NCBI GenBank assembly: GCA_033063855.1
Contig: CP093829.1
Location: 22,041,537 to 22,105,536, forward strand
Origin: Smittia aterrima
Taxonomy: Eukaryota > Arthropoda > Insecta > Diptera > Chironomidae
DNA: 64,000 nucleotides
Direction: 5' to 3'
Made by a program: the position numbers and the translations under genes. How positions within the stretch are numbered: position 1 is the first letter of the stretch; each line of letters starts with the position of its first letter. The notes below the pieces were generated by a model. It saw only the letters and a program-made list of their open reading frames with translations. It did no database searches and was not told the origin of the DNA. Of this stretch, positions 1 to 12,960 are shown piece after piece.

Positions 1-3000
1 GATAACGGTGAGTCGAACGAATTCTTTCCTAGGCAATAAATTATTCACTTTATTTCCATTTGTTTCTCCGCTTTCCGATTTAGTTTTCAAGCCCGAATAA
101 TCGCTTATGTATGAGAAATCAATTTCCAAATGCCAAACTATTTTTCAAAATCATAAGATCCATCAATTTTCCATTTATCGCTTGAAGATAATTCTCGTAA
201 AACCCTTTTCTCTTCAGCTCTCTAGTCAATTCTTCTTCCGCACGTCTTCTTCTTTTCAAATATAAAATAAATTTTAAATCGTTGAATGAGCACGGAGAAG
301 AGAGTGCTAAGGATTTCCAAAGACGGAGATCGAAGGAGAAGAAGGGGTAAGGGGATGATTTAGGGACGGTTATACATCACGACATATTTTCCTTTATTTC
401 GCAAGCGAAAAACTTTTCCTTCTTTCCTTCCTTCACTCACTGACGCATAAATTACGAACTTGTTTGAGAGCTTGTAGGAACTTGGAATGTTCATCCGACA
501 AAATTCCACTCCTTAACTCCATCGAAAGAATATTTCACAATTAAAACTTTAAACTTGTTTGATAATGCTGTCATTTTTGTTGAGCTTAGCAATTATTCAC
601 GGAATGTTTTGTTTTTATTAACGCGTGAGGTCCTCCATTCAACGACAACGATGGGATTGATCCGATCCTAGAGTGAGTCGAGGCGGAAGGGTGAACAAGG
701 CACTTGTTTTAAGAGCTTTCAAGTTATTATGTCGATAATTCTTTCAACGTTGTCAACTTTTGTAAGAGGCTCGTCAGCGCGGAAAGCAACGACGACTGAG
801 GAGGTCTCCTCCTTAGCGCGCTTCGACATAAAATAAATGTCTCGCAATAAGATGAAAAATCTTCTAATATTTTCCAATTTTCCCTTCATTAAAAATTGTG
901 ATGTCATCCGAGAGTGTAATAAATTTTTCTGTCTTCCTTTGCCTCATCATAAAATAGATTGATTTATGATTGTTTGATAAAGTTATTACACGAAGATTAT
1001 TCTCTCATTCTTTCAAGACTTTTACAAAGTGATGAGATGGAACTCTTGTCGAGTGAGTGAGTGAGTGAGTGAAGAGGAGGGTGGAACGAACGAAAGCAAT
1101 TCTGATTCTCTTACAGTTGGTGCTTCTTGTGTGAAAGCTCTTCATGGATTGTCACATGCATTGTTATTCGAAGTGGATGGAAAAGAGATGGAGAAAGCAA
1201 TCTTCTTCTTATATTGTGATTTATTGAAGAGTCTTCTTTGGAATGTATTTTAAATTAAATGCTTGAGAGCCAGAGAGAAATAGATAGAGAAATGAATTCC
1301 AGTCAGCAATGGTTGTAATAAACACACAACTCTTGTAGAAATTAAGTTTCGTTTCAGATCTGCATATTTTCATAATCTTCTCTGATACATGAACCATTGT
1401 GCATGCAATGAATGCCGAATAAGAGAGAGAAAATCACAGAAAAAGAACACGACTGGATACAACAAAAGATTTCCGCAGTAAACAGCAACAATGGATGATT
1501 CCGTCTGGATTACGTTCAGCAAAAGCATATGCAACATATCATTGTCGTTCATCTTCTATGCATTCCTCGTGCCGAGAGAGATTAAACGAAAATTAGACTT
1601 TTCAACTTTTGTTTGAGTTTTCTTGTTGCAGATGAAAAGCAGAGAAAAGTCGAGGAGTGGATACGAGAAGAGAAGGAAAGAAAGCAAGGCGAGTCTTTGA
1701 ATAACAGAACAAGCAAGCAAACTCTGTCTGTCAGGAAGATAGTTGCGAGACTTGTGCGGCGTCTTCCATCCTATCATTTGATCACCGTAAAAAAAAAATA
1801 ACAGAGGAGAGAAAGAAAGTTTTTATTCTTCGTCGCACATAAATACCTGGCGTCTTCCTTCGAGCTAACATTCTCTCAATTTAATAAAAGATTCGAAAGC
1901 AATCAGAAGAAATGCATTCTCTTACTAAAAGATTCAGTTCCTCCGCTCCTTCCTTGATTTTTCAATCTCGAAAAACTTTCCTCAGTTCATACTTAAATGT
2001 CTGCTGTTGCGAAAGAAAAAGAAAACTCAAATGAATTCCTTACGAAAGCAGATGTTTGTTGCAAAAGAGGAGAATTCATATTCGTGCATGATCGCAAATG
2101 ACAAAAATAAAAACTCAAAACCTCAAAATAAAAAAAAATTGAAACGACTCGAAATGAGAAATTTGAAAAAAGTTCCCAATGAACAAAAACTGCAAATAAA
2201 TTTTTATAAACTTCTCCTTGGATGATTTTCTCGTTTCCCGACCGAAGAAAGAGATGAAGTAAAAATTGTGAGCATTCTGCAATATGCATTTGATTTCATT
2301 TGGCTTCACAATCTTATATCTCAAGCGACTAAACAATTTAAGTTTCATATCTCGAGACATGATGAGAACGAGCTCAAACGAACAACACGGAACGAGCAGC
2401 TTTCATGTTCCGAGTGTTTCAATAAATTTGTCATTTGAGCAATCCACTTTTATTTTTATTTTCATTTAAGAGTCTTTTGATATTTTTTTATTTCTGTGGT
2501 TTTTATGTGACGGCAAAACGAGAAGAGAAAATTCATTTTTCTGACATTTGTTTGTTTCGTCGACGCAGGCAAAAATCGGTGAAATCAAAACTCTCGATAG
2601 AGAAAGCAGTTCAAAGCTCTAGTTCACAAACAACCTTTGATAACTTCCTGAAGTTTATTTCTGTGCGATATTTCCTGGGAAGTCTTAAGAATGAATCACA
2701 AGTTAGTAAACAAACTTTGAGGGAAACCTTAAACGGAACATTTTGCTTCGTTTGTGTTCTCTATCTCGAGGCAAATATTTCTTGCTGTGTTGTGTCAAAA
2801 GTTGCAGCTTTCTCGCATGAGCCATTGCCATTTTAATATTGCAATGCGACGAGGAGATGGATGAGACTTTTGCTGAATGAAGACATTGAGTTCTTTTGCT
2901 TTGACGACGACGTTCGTCAGTTATCTTTGATTCAAGGAACTAACTCACTCTAGCAAAAGCGCTTTGAGTGCAGAAAATGTTGTGACAAATTGTGTGAAAT

Positions 3001-6000
3001 CGTCCGAACGTGAATCAGTTCGAGAGTGAAATGATATTAAATTTATTGTGGTTTCTGCGAAATGTCAATTCCGTTTCATAACACGATAAACTGTCGCTGC
3101 GTCACGCCGTCCTGTCCTTTAAAACGATTCGATGACTCTCTCGATTTTTGACAAAATTATTCCTCGCTCAATCAGTTTTAATTAAAATACATCAAGCTCG
3201 TTTTCGTTCGTTGAGCTTCGACAGACAATCAGCGTGAGTGAATATTTGGGAAAATTGTGTTTTCTCTCTTCTCATGAAAATGATATATTGGTGGAAATTA
3301 ATTTATTAAAGTTCCTAGCGTTCGTTCCTCCTCGCAATGCAAGTCATCAAAATCCCGCTTCATCTGTCCGTTCCTGCTTGTCGAGTTTAAATATTAAAAG
3401 CTTTAACTTTTCGATGTGCTTTCACTCAGTCTGCAGTGGCTTCGCTCACAACGAAAGCATTAATCGCTTTAATGCACACAGAAATAATAAAACTGGAAGC
3501 GGGAAAAACAAAAGCATCACTCGTAAGCTTGATTTGCATCCAGCATTTCATCTGATTTCCACTTCCATGATGTGCCGCTCATTTGGTATTAAACGAAACG
3601 AGTATAAAACATATTATTTGGTTTTGTAAAAATAAAACTTCATCTCTCCTACTCATGTATTGTTATTTCTGCTGTTATGTTGAGGTTTTTTAAATATTTG
3701 CGGCTATGACGTTCGGAAATTTTGTTGCGTAAGCTCCAAAGCTTTTAACTTGTTTTATGTAAAAGCGCGGCAAGCGAACAAAGGTCACGTGCAGTTTGGG
3801 AGAGAAAACACAAGTTTATCAAACATTTTCAAAGCATCATTAAATTCAATGGAACATTATCGAAAAACGAAAGCAGCAGCCAGAGCCAGAGAGCGAATTT
3901 TAAAACAAATAAAAGCTTGTGCGCGTTTTATTCACTGTACATTAGCTTTTATTTCGTGACGAGGTAAATTCTGTGACTTTGCCAATTAAATCGTTTGGAT
4001 AGACTGAGAAAGCAACGAAGGCGGAAAATATTTATTCATTTCGGTATCTGATTGAAAAATTGTTTTCGGATTGAATTATTGTCTCCCATTTCTGGAGCCG
4101 AAAGTATCGACATCAGCGCTTTTCCTATCACTTGCCCTCGCCCACCCTTCAAAGCTTCCTATTGTCTTCTAAAGCAAGCAAGCAAGTCTCGCTTTTATGT
4201 GTAAAAAATTGTTTTAGTTTCCTTTTTTGTGTGTTCACAAACTTCAAGAGAGGAGAAAAGTGGGACGAAAAGAAATAACACGCTACAAATACTGAACTTC
4301 ACGTAAAAAAAAGTGGAAAAATCGAAGCCACTTCAGATTTGTGGAACAATCAGCAAAGAGAATATCGTTGGAATCATCCCCGGTCGTTCGTTTTGTTCTT
4401 GCCACAGCAGCTAGAAATAATAAATTGCCATTTTCATGCTCGACTCTTGGAAAACATTTCGCAGACTCACAACACAGTCAGAAGGCAAATTCAATCAAGT
4501 AATAAAACATTTTCTACTTAAACATCAATTGAATTTGATGGTTTTCTTGCTTCCTTTATTGCTCTGGAGTCGGTGAATCTGTGTAAACAACCAAGCAAAA
4601 GCGATTGCACTCGTTCTCTGTCCTTTTGGATGAGCTTGAGATAAAATCAAAACAGACAAAAAAAGAATTGTGAAAGGGGAAGAGAGAAAGACAAAGACTC
4701 TCGAATGGCTATGCAACCCCGGACGATAACAATCTTCTTGCAAACAATGCGGACGAGATTTCAGTATCGACGAGGATAGTAAAAAAATCTCCACAATTTC
4801 CTCAATCGAGTGAAGATATTTTTTGTTCGTGCGACGTCGCTGTTCGTTTGTCCGACACATAAACGATCGTTAAATGGTCAAGTAACAGTTTTAGATGCTT
4901 CGAAAACTATCAAAAAGTCTTTCCGCTTCTTAAAATTTATTTCTCCCGTCGCTTCCGACCGTGAGCCCGTGCCATTCTCTTCGATCTCTCTCACTTCCTT
5001 CTTCGCAATCATTTAAGAGGAATAAGGCGAATGAATCGATTTCCAATCACATACAATGTGATATTTATATTTATTCGTCCTGATAATGGCAGTGAAATAG
5101 AAACACTCGATGGCATGCTGTTCATTTCCCCTTCCACTCTTCTCCACTCGTCTCGTCCATTCTATCTTTTTTGTTTGATGGTCAATTTGTTCGAAAGTGG
5201 ATAGCTTGGGATGTGATTAGTTGGAAAACAAATTTACCAAACATATAGTTCAGCTCTAGTTCTTTGTTCATTCGTTCGGTCCTTTCACTGCCGGCTGCGC
5301 TTCCATAAAATATCATCATGACATGTATTGCTAAATTTACAACGACATTTTTCAATTCCATCGTCGGAGCATTTTTTTTTATTCTTCTCTCTCTCTAGTG
5401 AAATTACAAATTATTTTATCGTTCTTTTATGGGGCGTTGTGGGGGATGAGACGGGTCGAGTGAATACATCAGCCGATGACGGTGGAAATCGAAATCTGAA
5501 AATATAGGCGATAATTTTGTTAAATGCTGTTTAAATAGAAAGACAATTGAATTACAGGCCGTTCCATTCTCCGCCCTCATCGCACAAAAAAAAATACGCT
5601 TTCGCAACACAAATCAATTATAATTGAAACACAGACACTTGCTGCTGCTGTTGGAAAATTTCTTTATCGAATTTTCTGGCCGGAAATTTGCAGCAATTTA
5701 TTCAAAATGTTTCATTTTCCGAAAGTGAGCGAGAGGAAGAGTCGAATGGGACAGCAGTGGGAGAGGGCTCGAGTAAATATTGAATAATTGATGTTCAATG
5801 TAAAGTTTTAGTTGAATCAGGCTTTGTCTGAAGTGACTTGACATGGAGACATGAGATTGAGTGAAGCTTCATTTGAGTCTCAGTTCAAAATTTCATATTT
5901 CAGTTTCTGCTGCTCAATTCTTGATTGTTATCAATGCAAATAATCGATCATTAAACTTTCCATTCCCGAGAAGTTTCAACTTCTCTCGTTAGCTGATTGA

Positions 6001-9000
6001 TGCTCATTACGAACGAGGTTTACTGGTTTTAAGTTACAAACTCGTCTAAACGCGGTAATAGCTCGCATGATTGGCAATGCCGACGATGATGCTCCGAGGA
6101 ATAAAAGTTAACAATAATTGTTGTGGAAAAGCACTCAAAGACACAAATGGCTTCCCTTCCATAACATTGAGTTTTAAATCCAACTCATGAATAGAAATTG
6201 AGTTTTGTTCGGTGCATTTGCATTTTCCCGCAGTTGCAATATTTCTCATGTCTCACGAGCTCGAATCTGTAATTTAGTTTTCTATCCAAAGTGCTTCATT
6301 ATTAGTTTTCTTCGAACAATATTAAAATTATTGAATAAAACTCGAATATGTTTCCTTCGCCTCGGCTCCCCCAATTTCGATGTTGTGTGCTGAAGGAAAT
6401 CGAAATTATTGCAGACGACGAAAGAGAGAAAAGCTGAGACATTTGCACAGAAATGGGCCATTATGATTCCGATATTGCGAGCATAAAAGGTAGTCGAACA
6501 TATGGGAGAGAAGAATCGGGAATGTTGTAAATCGATATCGAGCTTTCCGCGTTGTAAGTGAAATTATGCAAAGGGGGAGCGTTCCTTAAATTAGGTCACG
6601 ACAAAGTAAAAACCTTCCCAACGAAATTCGAATATTTCCTTTACTCAGCTTACAAATTATTAAATTCGATTAAACCCAATAAAACCAGCTTCGTCTGGCT
6701 GTATAATGAACTGTTTCATATTTCTCTCCCGCACTCGCTGCAAAAATATTTAAATCCGAACCCTCTGCGGTGAACTCGACGCTCTCGATATAAACACATT
6801 TGCCAAAAAGATTTAAAAATCGATTCGAACAGAGAATCAGATTTCTTAGCTCATGTGCATGGCTAATAAAGAGCTTAGTGGAGGAACTCAATCCCGAGTT
6901 GAGTTATTAATAAGAAAATAATGATGAAAACGAAGGCAAAATAATTGCCGAGGAACACAATATCAATTCACCGGGTAAACTGGCAAGGAGAATGAAGATA
7001 TTAAAAGAATTATTGGTTGAATTTCCATCGGTTATTCTATCTGACTATTTAAGCGTTATTATTGTATTATGCTCTCGCTCTTTCTCTCGAGCTCACAATA
7101 AAACCAGCAATATTGCGAAAAAGGAAAATAATTTTCCATTGTTTGTGGGGAATCGAAAGGAGGAAGAAGAAGCAAGGCAAGCTCAGTATACATTTCAGTT
7201 TAGGGCACATCGTTTAACGTTACATCGATGAGCGCTGTCGGTGGTCGATGCGTTGGGAAATGATTTATATTTCCCTCGAACGTTCCCCGTTATGATGAAG
7301 AAACTGAATATTTCGAAAAAAGCCCGCTTATTGAAAATATTGCTGAAGTAAACCTTGAACAGTAAAATAATAGGAAAAGGGGAGTTTTCTCATTGTGAAG
7401 CTTACATGGAGAACTCATCATTAATTATGACTTTCACTAATTAAAGATTGGTCCTTAATGAGTCTCCCTGGCTGTAGCAACTTCAAAAGTTGTCGAAAAA
7501 GCTCAGCTGATAGAGATTGATATAAAGCGCGTTTGCCTTTCATCGCTAAACCCTTTCCATCACTGTCTGGCGACGACAATGTCATTCAAGCGACAGAAAT
7601 CGTTCTGTTCTAAAATAATTCACTCTATAAAACCCAAGTTAAGAGCTTGAATAATGAATGAGAATCGAAAGTCACATGAAATAATGGAAGAACTTTTAAT
7701 TTCCCCTCCTCGCAAAAGCGAACCTTTTTCTACAACACGTAAGCTCACAGCGAAGAGCGGAAAACATCTATCAAACAAATAAATTATATCGCAACACGTG
7801 ACATAAATGCCTATGTCGACGATGGTGAGCGAGAGCTCTTTCTCACTCTCCCTTTCCTCCCTAAATTCGTCGCGCTTTGGTTGTTTACGTTCAGAGCATT
7901 TGTTGCTGTATCAAATCTGCGGTTAACGAAAATCAGTTCTCTAGATCATGTTGCGAATGAAGCAAAGTCAGCGACAGGAAAAAAGCCTCGCGATACAACA
8001 GAAGAAGTAAATCGAATATCGAAACGTAAATTCAGCTCCCACTTGTGTGTTCATATATGAGTTTTGCGTGTTCACGTTTTATTACGACTGTTATTGTTTT
8101 TCTTCGCATTTCCTTCCGACTTTACTTTGCCGGGGTCGAGTCGAGGGAAGAAAACGGATGAGCCAGCTGCGGAATGTTTCAATGGCTCCTATGAATGCTT
8201 TTCCGGAAGGTTCTTGATCATCAAGCGCAATACTTCATCGAACGGCCGCCCCCGCTATCTTTCCCCGCCAGTTGTGTAACTAAATAACGATGAACAAAAA
8301 ATAAAATAAATATGCAAATCGTGTTCATGTTTAAGGGTAGAGAGCGCGGGCATTTGAATTACGACCACCGTGAATGTGGTCTGTGCAATTCCTTTCCTTG
8401 CATCACATTAATTTTAATGAGAAGCGATTTGTTGCAACAGACCCCGCTTTAGGTTTCCTCGCTCCCTTGACGCTCCCACTTGTTAAAGCTGGCAACTTAA
8501 TTCACAGTGCGTGTTGGACTTTAATTGAATGTAATTTGTACGACACACAATGAAAAGTTACAAAATGGATTTTTAGAGTGTTTGAGAGTGGGAGGCGGAG
8601 ATGGGAAATTAAAAACTCGAGAAGGGAAAATTCTTTGATTGCGTAGTCTCCTGGGAAAATTAGAATTTTATTTGACAATTTTTTTACATTCGAGTTTATG
8701 AGTAAAAATGAATTTATTTCAACATTATTTTTAAATGATCCCCAGAAATGATAAATTTTCTGTGCTGCGCAACTTAAATCGGTTGTACGGTTCTCAAAGT
8801 GTGACATGAAAATAAATTGACTTCACCCTCTTCTCGCTTCGGCCACTCTCACTTAATTATATTTTAAACGCTCATGACTGATTTCAATTTGCATTCGAGG
8901 ATTGTAATCTGGTGTTTTCCATCAAGTAATCGCGCTCTATAATTATCAACTGTTAACGGCTCAGCTCGTAGCTTGTAGCCCTCGCTTTACCAACACACTC

Positions 9001-9005
9001 ACAAC
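1..9005. other. No supported gene; upstream intergenic or intronic DNA
   Basis: I see no exon chain, RNA gene or transposon here. The ORFs present are short, have low-complexity or Phe/Lys/Ser-biased translations, and lack splice partners. A strong donor-like sequence (ACG followed by GTGAGT) sits at bases 5-13. It could be the end of an exon of a + strand gene lying mainly to the left, in which case part of this stretch would be its intron. A GAGT tetranucleotide run is at 1051-1072, and CACGTG E-boxes are at about 3786 and 7795. Confidence 0.6.
1051..1072. repeat. (GAGT)n tetranucleotide repeat
   Basis: About five and a half perfect GAGT units in a row. It is a simple microsatellite in non-coding DNA, with no function visible. 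Confidence 0.9.
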
Positions 9006-9014
9006 GTCACATGA
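9006..9014. promoter_or_regulatory. M-box/E-box-like site (GTCACATGA) before VhaAC45
   Basis: The sequence GTCACATGA contains TCACATGA, the reverse complement of the M-box TCATGTGA bound by MITF/TFE factors. It lies about 85 bases upstream of the VhaAC45 start codon, within the likely promoter or 5'UTR. Mitf is known to activate V-ATPase subunit genes in Drosophila, so the position fits. A motif of this length also occurs by chance, and the transcription start is unknown, so function is inferred. Confidence 0.4.
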
Positions 9015-9098
9015 TCATTTATCAACAGCAACATTCATCCAAGTGAAAAGTTGAATTTAATTTCTTTTAAATTTTCAAGAACATAACAAGCAAGTGAA

Positions 9099-10852
9099 AT
9101 GCTTAAACTCTGCCTGACGGTGATTTTATTGGGCTGCCTAACCCAAATCAATGGCGAAAATCTTCCAGTCTTTATTTGGGGCCAGAAAACGTGAGTAATT
9201 TTAAATTTATTCACCCTCACATTACTTTCCTTCCCTTTCACGTCTGTCAACATCAAATATTCTTAAAGACGCTCCTCGAGGCGACTAATCCTCCGAATAA
9301 TCTCTTGAATTCATCAAAATCTATTTTTCATCGAACGGAGAAAATATTTTAATTAACAACACTTTACTTTGTGTAATTAATTTGATAATTTGATTGAGGG
9401 ATCAAGTTGTATTGTCGAGAAGTTCTTGAAAAGCCATTACGCAACAACTCGATAAGAAACATTAATCACATGACTGAAGAAATATTTTTTTCTCCTCAAC
9501 TTCTTTCTCAACAATCTTTATTAATTGCTTTACAATCTCTCTCACTTTCAGTCCAAGCTTCTTGCCAGCATTGAGTCAACTTAATGGCGATGAGTTTGTT
9601 ACATTGGTGAAATCACAGTCGGATAAGGAAACATTGACAGTTGTGTTCGTTGAGAATCATTTATCGGTCGAGGACTTCAGTCAATGCAAGCTCAAGACCG
9701 AGACGTGCTTCGAAAACTTACGAAAAATTGAACAGAAAACTTATTTGACTGCCGTCGAAGATCCCATCAAAGCGCTGGAAGCTTCATTCTCAGCAAACGC
9801 ACAAAAGTCCGTTTCACTCAATGACGATGGAGAGCTCAGTGAAAAAATTGATGCCTCTGGAAGCGAGAAGCTTCTATTTGTTTATCTTGACGATAACGAG
9901 AACTTTGCAAAGCACGGTGAGCAACTCGATTACGTAAATTAAAACATGTGATGTTGATTTTTCTAATTCTGCAGATGAGTTGATGAACAAACTTTACTCC
10001 ACGATTGCACAGGAACGTGAAAATGTCATCGCAATTTACACAGCTCGCCATCCATCCTTTGTAAGTTAATAAACTCCCTTTTTTGCAATTAATCGCTGAT
10101 TGAAAAATCATACAACTCAGGTTTACTCAAAGCCACTCGTTCGTAAAACTCGTGAAGCAGCTGAACCCGCAGCAGAGAAGAAGGAAGCCAAATCAGCTGA
10201 GAAGGAGAGCAAACCAGAAGATACAAATGCAGCTGAGCCTAAACAAGACGAAGTCCAAACCGAACAGAAAGTTTTCATCACATCGCCAGCTCACTTCATG
10301 ATCGCTTTCAGAAGCATTTCAGTTCAAATCGGCAATGAACCAGCACAAAATGTCGACCTTGCCACTGTAACTGTTGCCATGAACGCAACAACAAACGACC
10401 AGGAATTGATGAGCGCAGAAGTTATTGGTGGAACTCATAGAATCGGCATCAACATGGAATTGTCTGGTGGAACATGGAGAGCAAAGACTTTCTCGTACAA
10501 TGGAAATCAAAAGTTGAGATCAGCTGTTCCAATCTCAGCTTATGATAGAAAATCTTTCGGTTGCGGTGATCTTCTCATCGCTGATGTCGTTGAAAAGATT
10601 CACATCACCTTCGTAGACGTTCAAATCCAACCACTCTTCAAGCCAGCGGTGGACGAAGTCCTCACTCAATTCAGCAGCCACCACAACGACTGCGTTGGCT
10701 TCTTCTCTCCAGCAATTTGGGGAGCACTTTTCGTCGTCATCTTGTTGATGTCGATTTTGTCTTGCGGCCTTACCTTCATCTTGGACATCAAGACAAATGA
10801 TCGCTTCGACGACCCGAAGGGAAAAACCATCACCATCAACGCTCAAGACTAA
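9099..10852 (+). CDS. VhaAC45: V-type proton ATPase accessory subunit S1 (Ac45/ATP6AP1)
   Basis: Four exons (9099-9190, 9552-9916, 9975-10060, 10121-10852) join in frame through GT-AG introns into 424 residues. Residues 1-19 are a signal peptide ending near Ile-Asn-Gly. A luminal region follows, with a Cys pair in the exon-2 part (SQCKLKTETCF). A Lys/Glu/Ala-rich linker lies at about 193-230. The C-terminal ATP6AP1 domain has one N-glycosylation sequon, N269-A-T, and two further Cys. One membrane segment (about 382-401) and a roughly 23-residue cytosolic tail end the protein. In the family, Ac45 sits in the V0 sector and helps assemble, sort and regulate the proton pump of acidic organelles. 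An RKTR (189-192) precedes the linker and fits a furin-type cleavage site. The start is the first ATG giving the signal peptide. AATAAA follows at 10934. Length is near the family norm. Identity is confident; processing is inferred. Confidence 0.95.
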
Positions 10853-10933
10853 TTCTGAGCGCCCGAAAGTGTGAAGAACAGAAAGTTAACATCAGGTCGG
10901 AGAAAAAGTTTTGTGATCGAGAGAAAAGTTCGA

Positions 10934-10939
10934 AATAAA
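10934..10939 (+). terminator. Poly(A) signal AATAAA of VhaAC45
   Basis: AATAAA lies about 80 bases after the VhaAC45 stop codon. A second AATAAA at 11019-11024 could serve as a distal alternative. Confidence 0.55.
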
Positions 10940-11618
10940 AATGAGAAAATGAAATTCACACGTAGAGACGAATGTTTTATCCTTTTTTTCCACCTGAAGT
11001 CTTCGCACAACCGATCTAAATAAATCATCGAACGTCGCTCGATAACAATTCATCTCTCCTTCCCCTCACGTTCGCCAGCTCTCTTTCGATTGATATGGAA
11101 AATTTTGATTTCCGTTTCGAGCAGTTCTTGACATCGCAAACACACAAAAAGGAATCGTTTCGATGGATTTTCGACAAATGTCGAGTGGAGGGGAAGACGA
11201 GAATTTGAATGAAAAACTCGTTTATCTACGTTCAGAAATGCGGCATAATGATTCGAGAGCACGGAAGCAGAAGTCAGGAGTAAAGTGCCGAGTGGATTTC
11301 ACTGAACTTGAACCTGATGCATGAGGAAAAAATTAGTTTTCCGTCATCAGCCCTCTCGGTCCCTTTCACAAATTTTCTTCTCCTTCCATCATTATCCCTC
11401 AACTTCAAATCTTTATACTTGTATGTACATCAATGGATTGAGATTGCTTCATGCGGCCAGGGGCGCAATTTCAATTGCACAAGAGGCTCAAGGAGAAGGA
11501 CTTTTATTGTCGCTTTATTTGCCATGTACTTTCCTCCTTTTTGTTTTATGAGATTTCTTTCAATGCTCTGGTTTACCTTTAAGCGAAATTGGTTTTCTCT
11601 CATGTTTTTCTGCACCTC

Positions 11619-11656
11619 CTCTTCTTCTTCTTCTTCTCCATCATCGTCGTCGTCGT
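11619..11656. repeat. Imperfect (CTT)n/(TCG)n trinucleotide repeat
   Basis: A CTT run passes into CAT/CGT units. It creates a poly-Ser ORF on + and a poly-Asp/Glu ORF on -, neither of which looks like a real protein. Confidence 0.85.
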
Positions 11657-12944
11657 TGAGAAGCAGCGGCTTTTCCATTTCCTCTCCTCACTCCTTACCT
11701 TCTGTACACAGAGAAGGAGAGATTGAGTTTGTTTGAGGACAACATAATACAAAACACTTTGCCTTGCCTCTCTTCCCTCATCTGAATCATTAATACTGCG
11801 AACAATATTTCATCTTCCCTTCGTCTTTTCAACGTAAAAGGTGAGTGAGACGAGAAGAATTTGTCACACATTAAAGAAAAGATCGCTTTTCTGCTCCATT
11901 TTTCCGCTCACAGCAACTGCCACCCCGCATCGCCCTTCTCAACCCCAACCCTCGTTTTCACTTTTCACAACATTTAACTGTACGGCTGAGACCTCGCATC
12001 TCATATAAATTATCAAACATTTTTCAAATCATCAAACTCTTTCATACGTAACGACCTTTCACGCCTCCCTTGCTCCGAAGTGAAAACGATTGTGCGAAAA
12101 GGCGAGGAGGAAAAGCGAGAATGCGAATGACCAATTGAGCGCCATTACGAATAATCCCCGTTCCCCCCTTCTCGCAGAAAATATATTTTTCACCTCTTAT
12201 TAACGGTTCACACACCACAAAAGTGAGTAAACGACGTAGCTTAATATCAAGGGCGTAGGTGGAATCAAATTGTAAGACGACTTCACCTTATGGCCATCGT
12301 CACCGCTGTCGACAACAACCTGCAGGAAGAAAATAATTTTTAAATGAATTGGAAACGGAATGGAGGCGAAGACATAATAAAATTATTCATAATTTATTTG
12401 GAGAGGGGGGAATTAAATGAAAAACTTTATGGGCAGAAGAAAAAAAAAGTGAGAAGAGGAAAGCTTCTCACATTTCCACCCTCGACATGAAACACTATTA
12501 AATGCGAAGAGTTACTTAAGAGGATAAGGAGCTAAACCTAATGAAAACCTAAATTGATAAATTAGATTGACATTAAATATTTTCTCTGCTCTGCTCTCGT
12601 CGTAGCCTTAAGGAGTGTGTGGAAGAAAGGCGATTGTCTTACGACGAGAGTTCGCAAAACGAGGCCGAGCAGTTCGTGTCTCAAGAAAATTCCAAATCAG
12701 CGAGAAGCATTTCTCGACACACCACCATGAACATTCTCCTACATCTCTCAAAGCTCGGTTTTAATTAATTCCCTTTTCTTGATTTATTGAGGCTGAAAAA
12801 TGGTTGAGAAAAGTTTCTCGCTGGAGAACAAGAGAGCACTTGTGTGAAAGTCAGTGAAAGCCGGAAACGTTTTGTGAAATGCGTTCGTCGAAAACTTGGA
12901 TCTCCCGTCCATTCAAAATGCTACAAACGTTCCCGCTTTTAATT

Positions 12945-12960
12945 CATCATCATCATCATC
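12945..12960. repeat. (CAT)n trinucleotide repeat
   Basis: Five CAT units plus one base. It is a simple sequence in intergenic DNA. Confidence 0.85.

Noticed and set aside
2435..2836. 133-codon + strand ORF
   Set aside because: Phe/Lys/Ser-rich composition typical of random AT-rich DNA, with no ATG context, splice partners or known motif.
11308..11736. 142-codon + strand ORF with a poly-Ser tract
   Set aside because: The Ser run comes from a trinucleotide repeat, the rest has no family resemblance, and overlapping frames are equally open.
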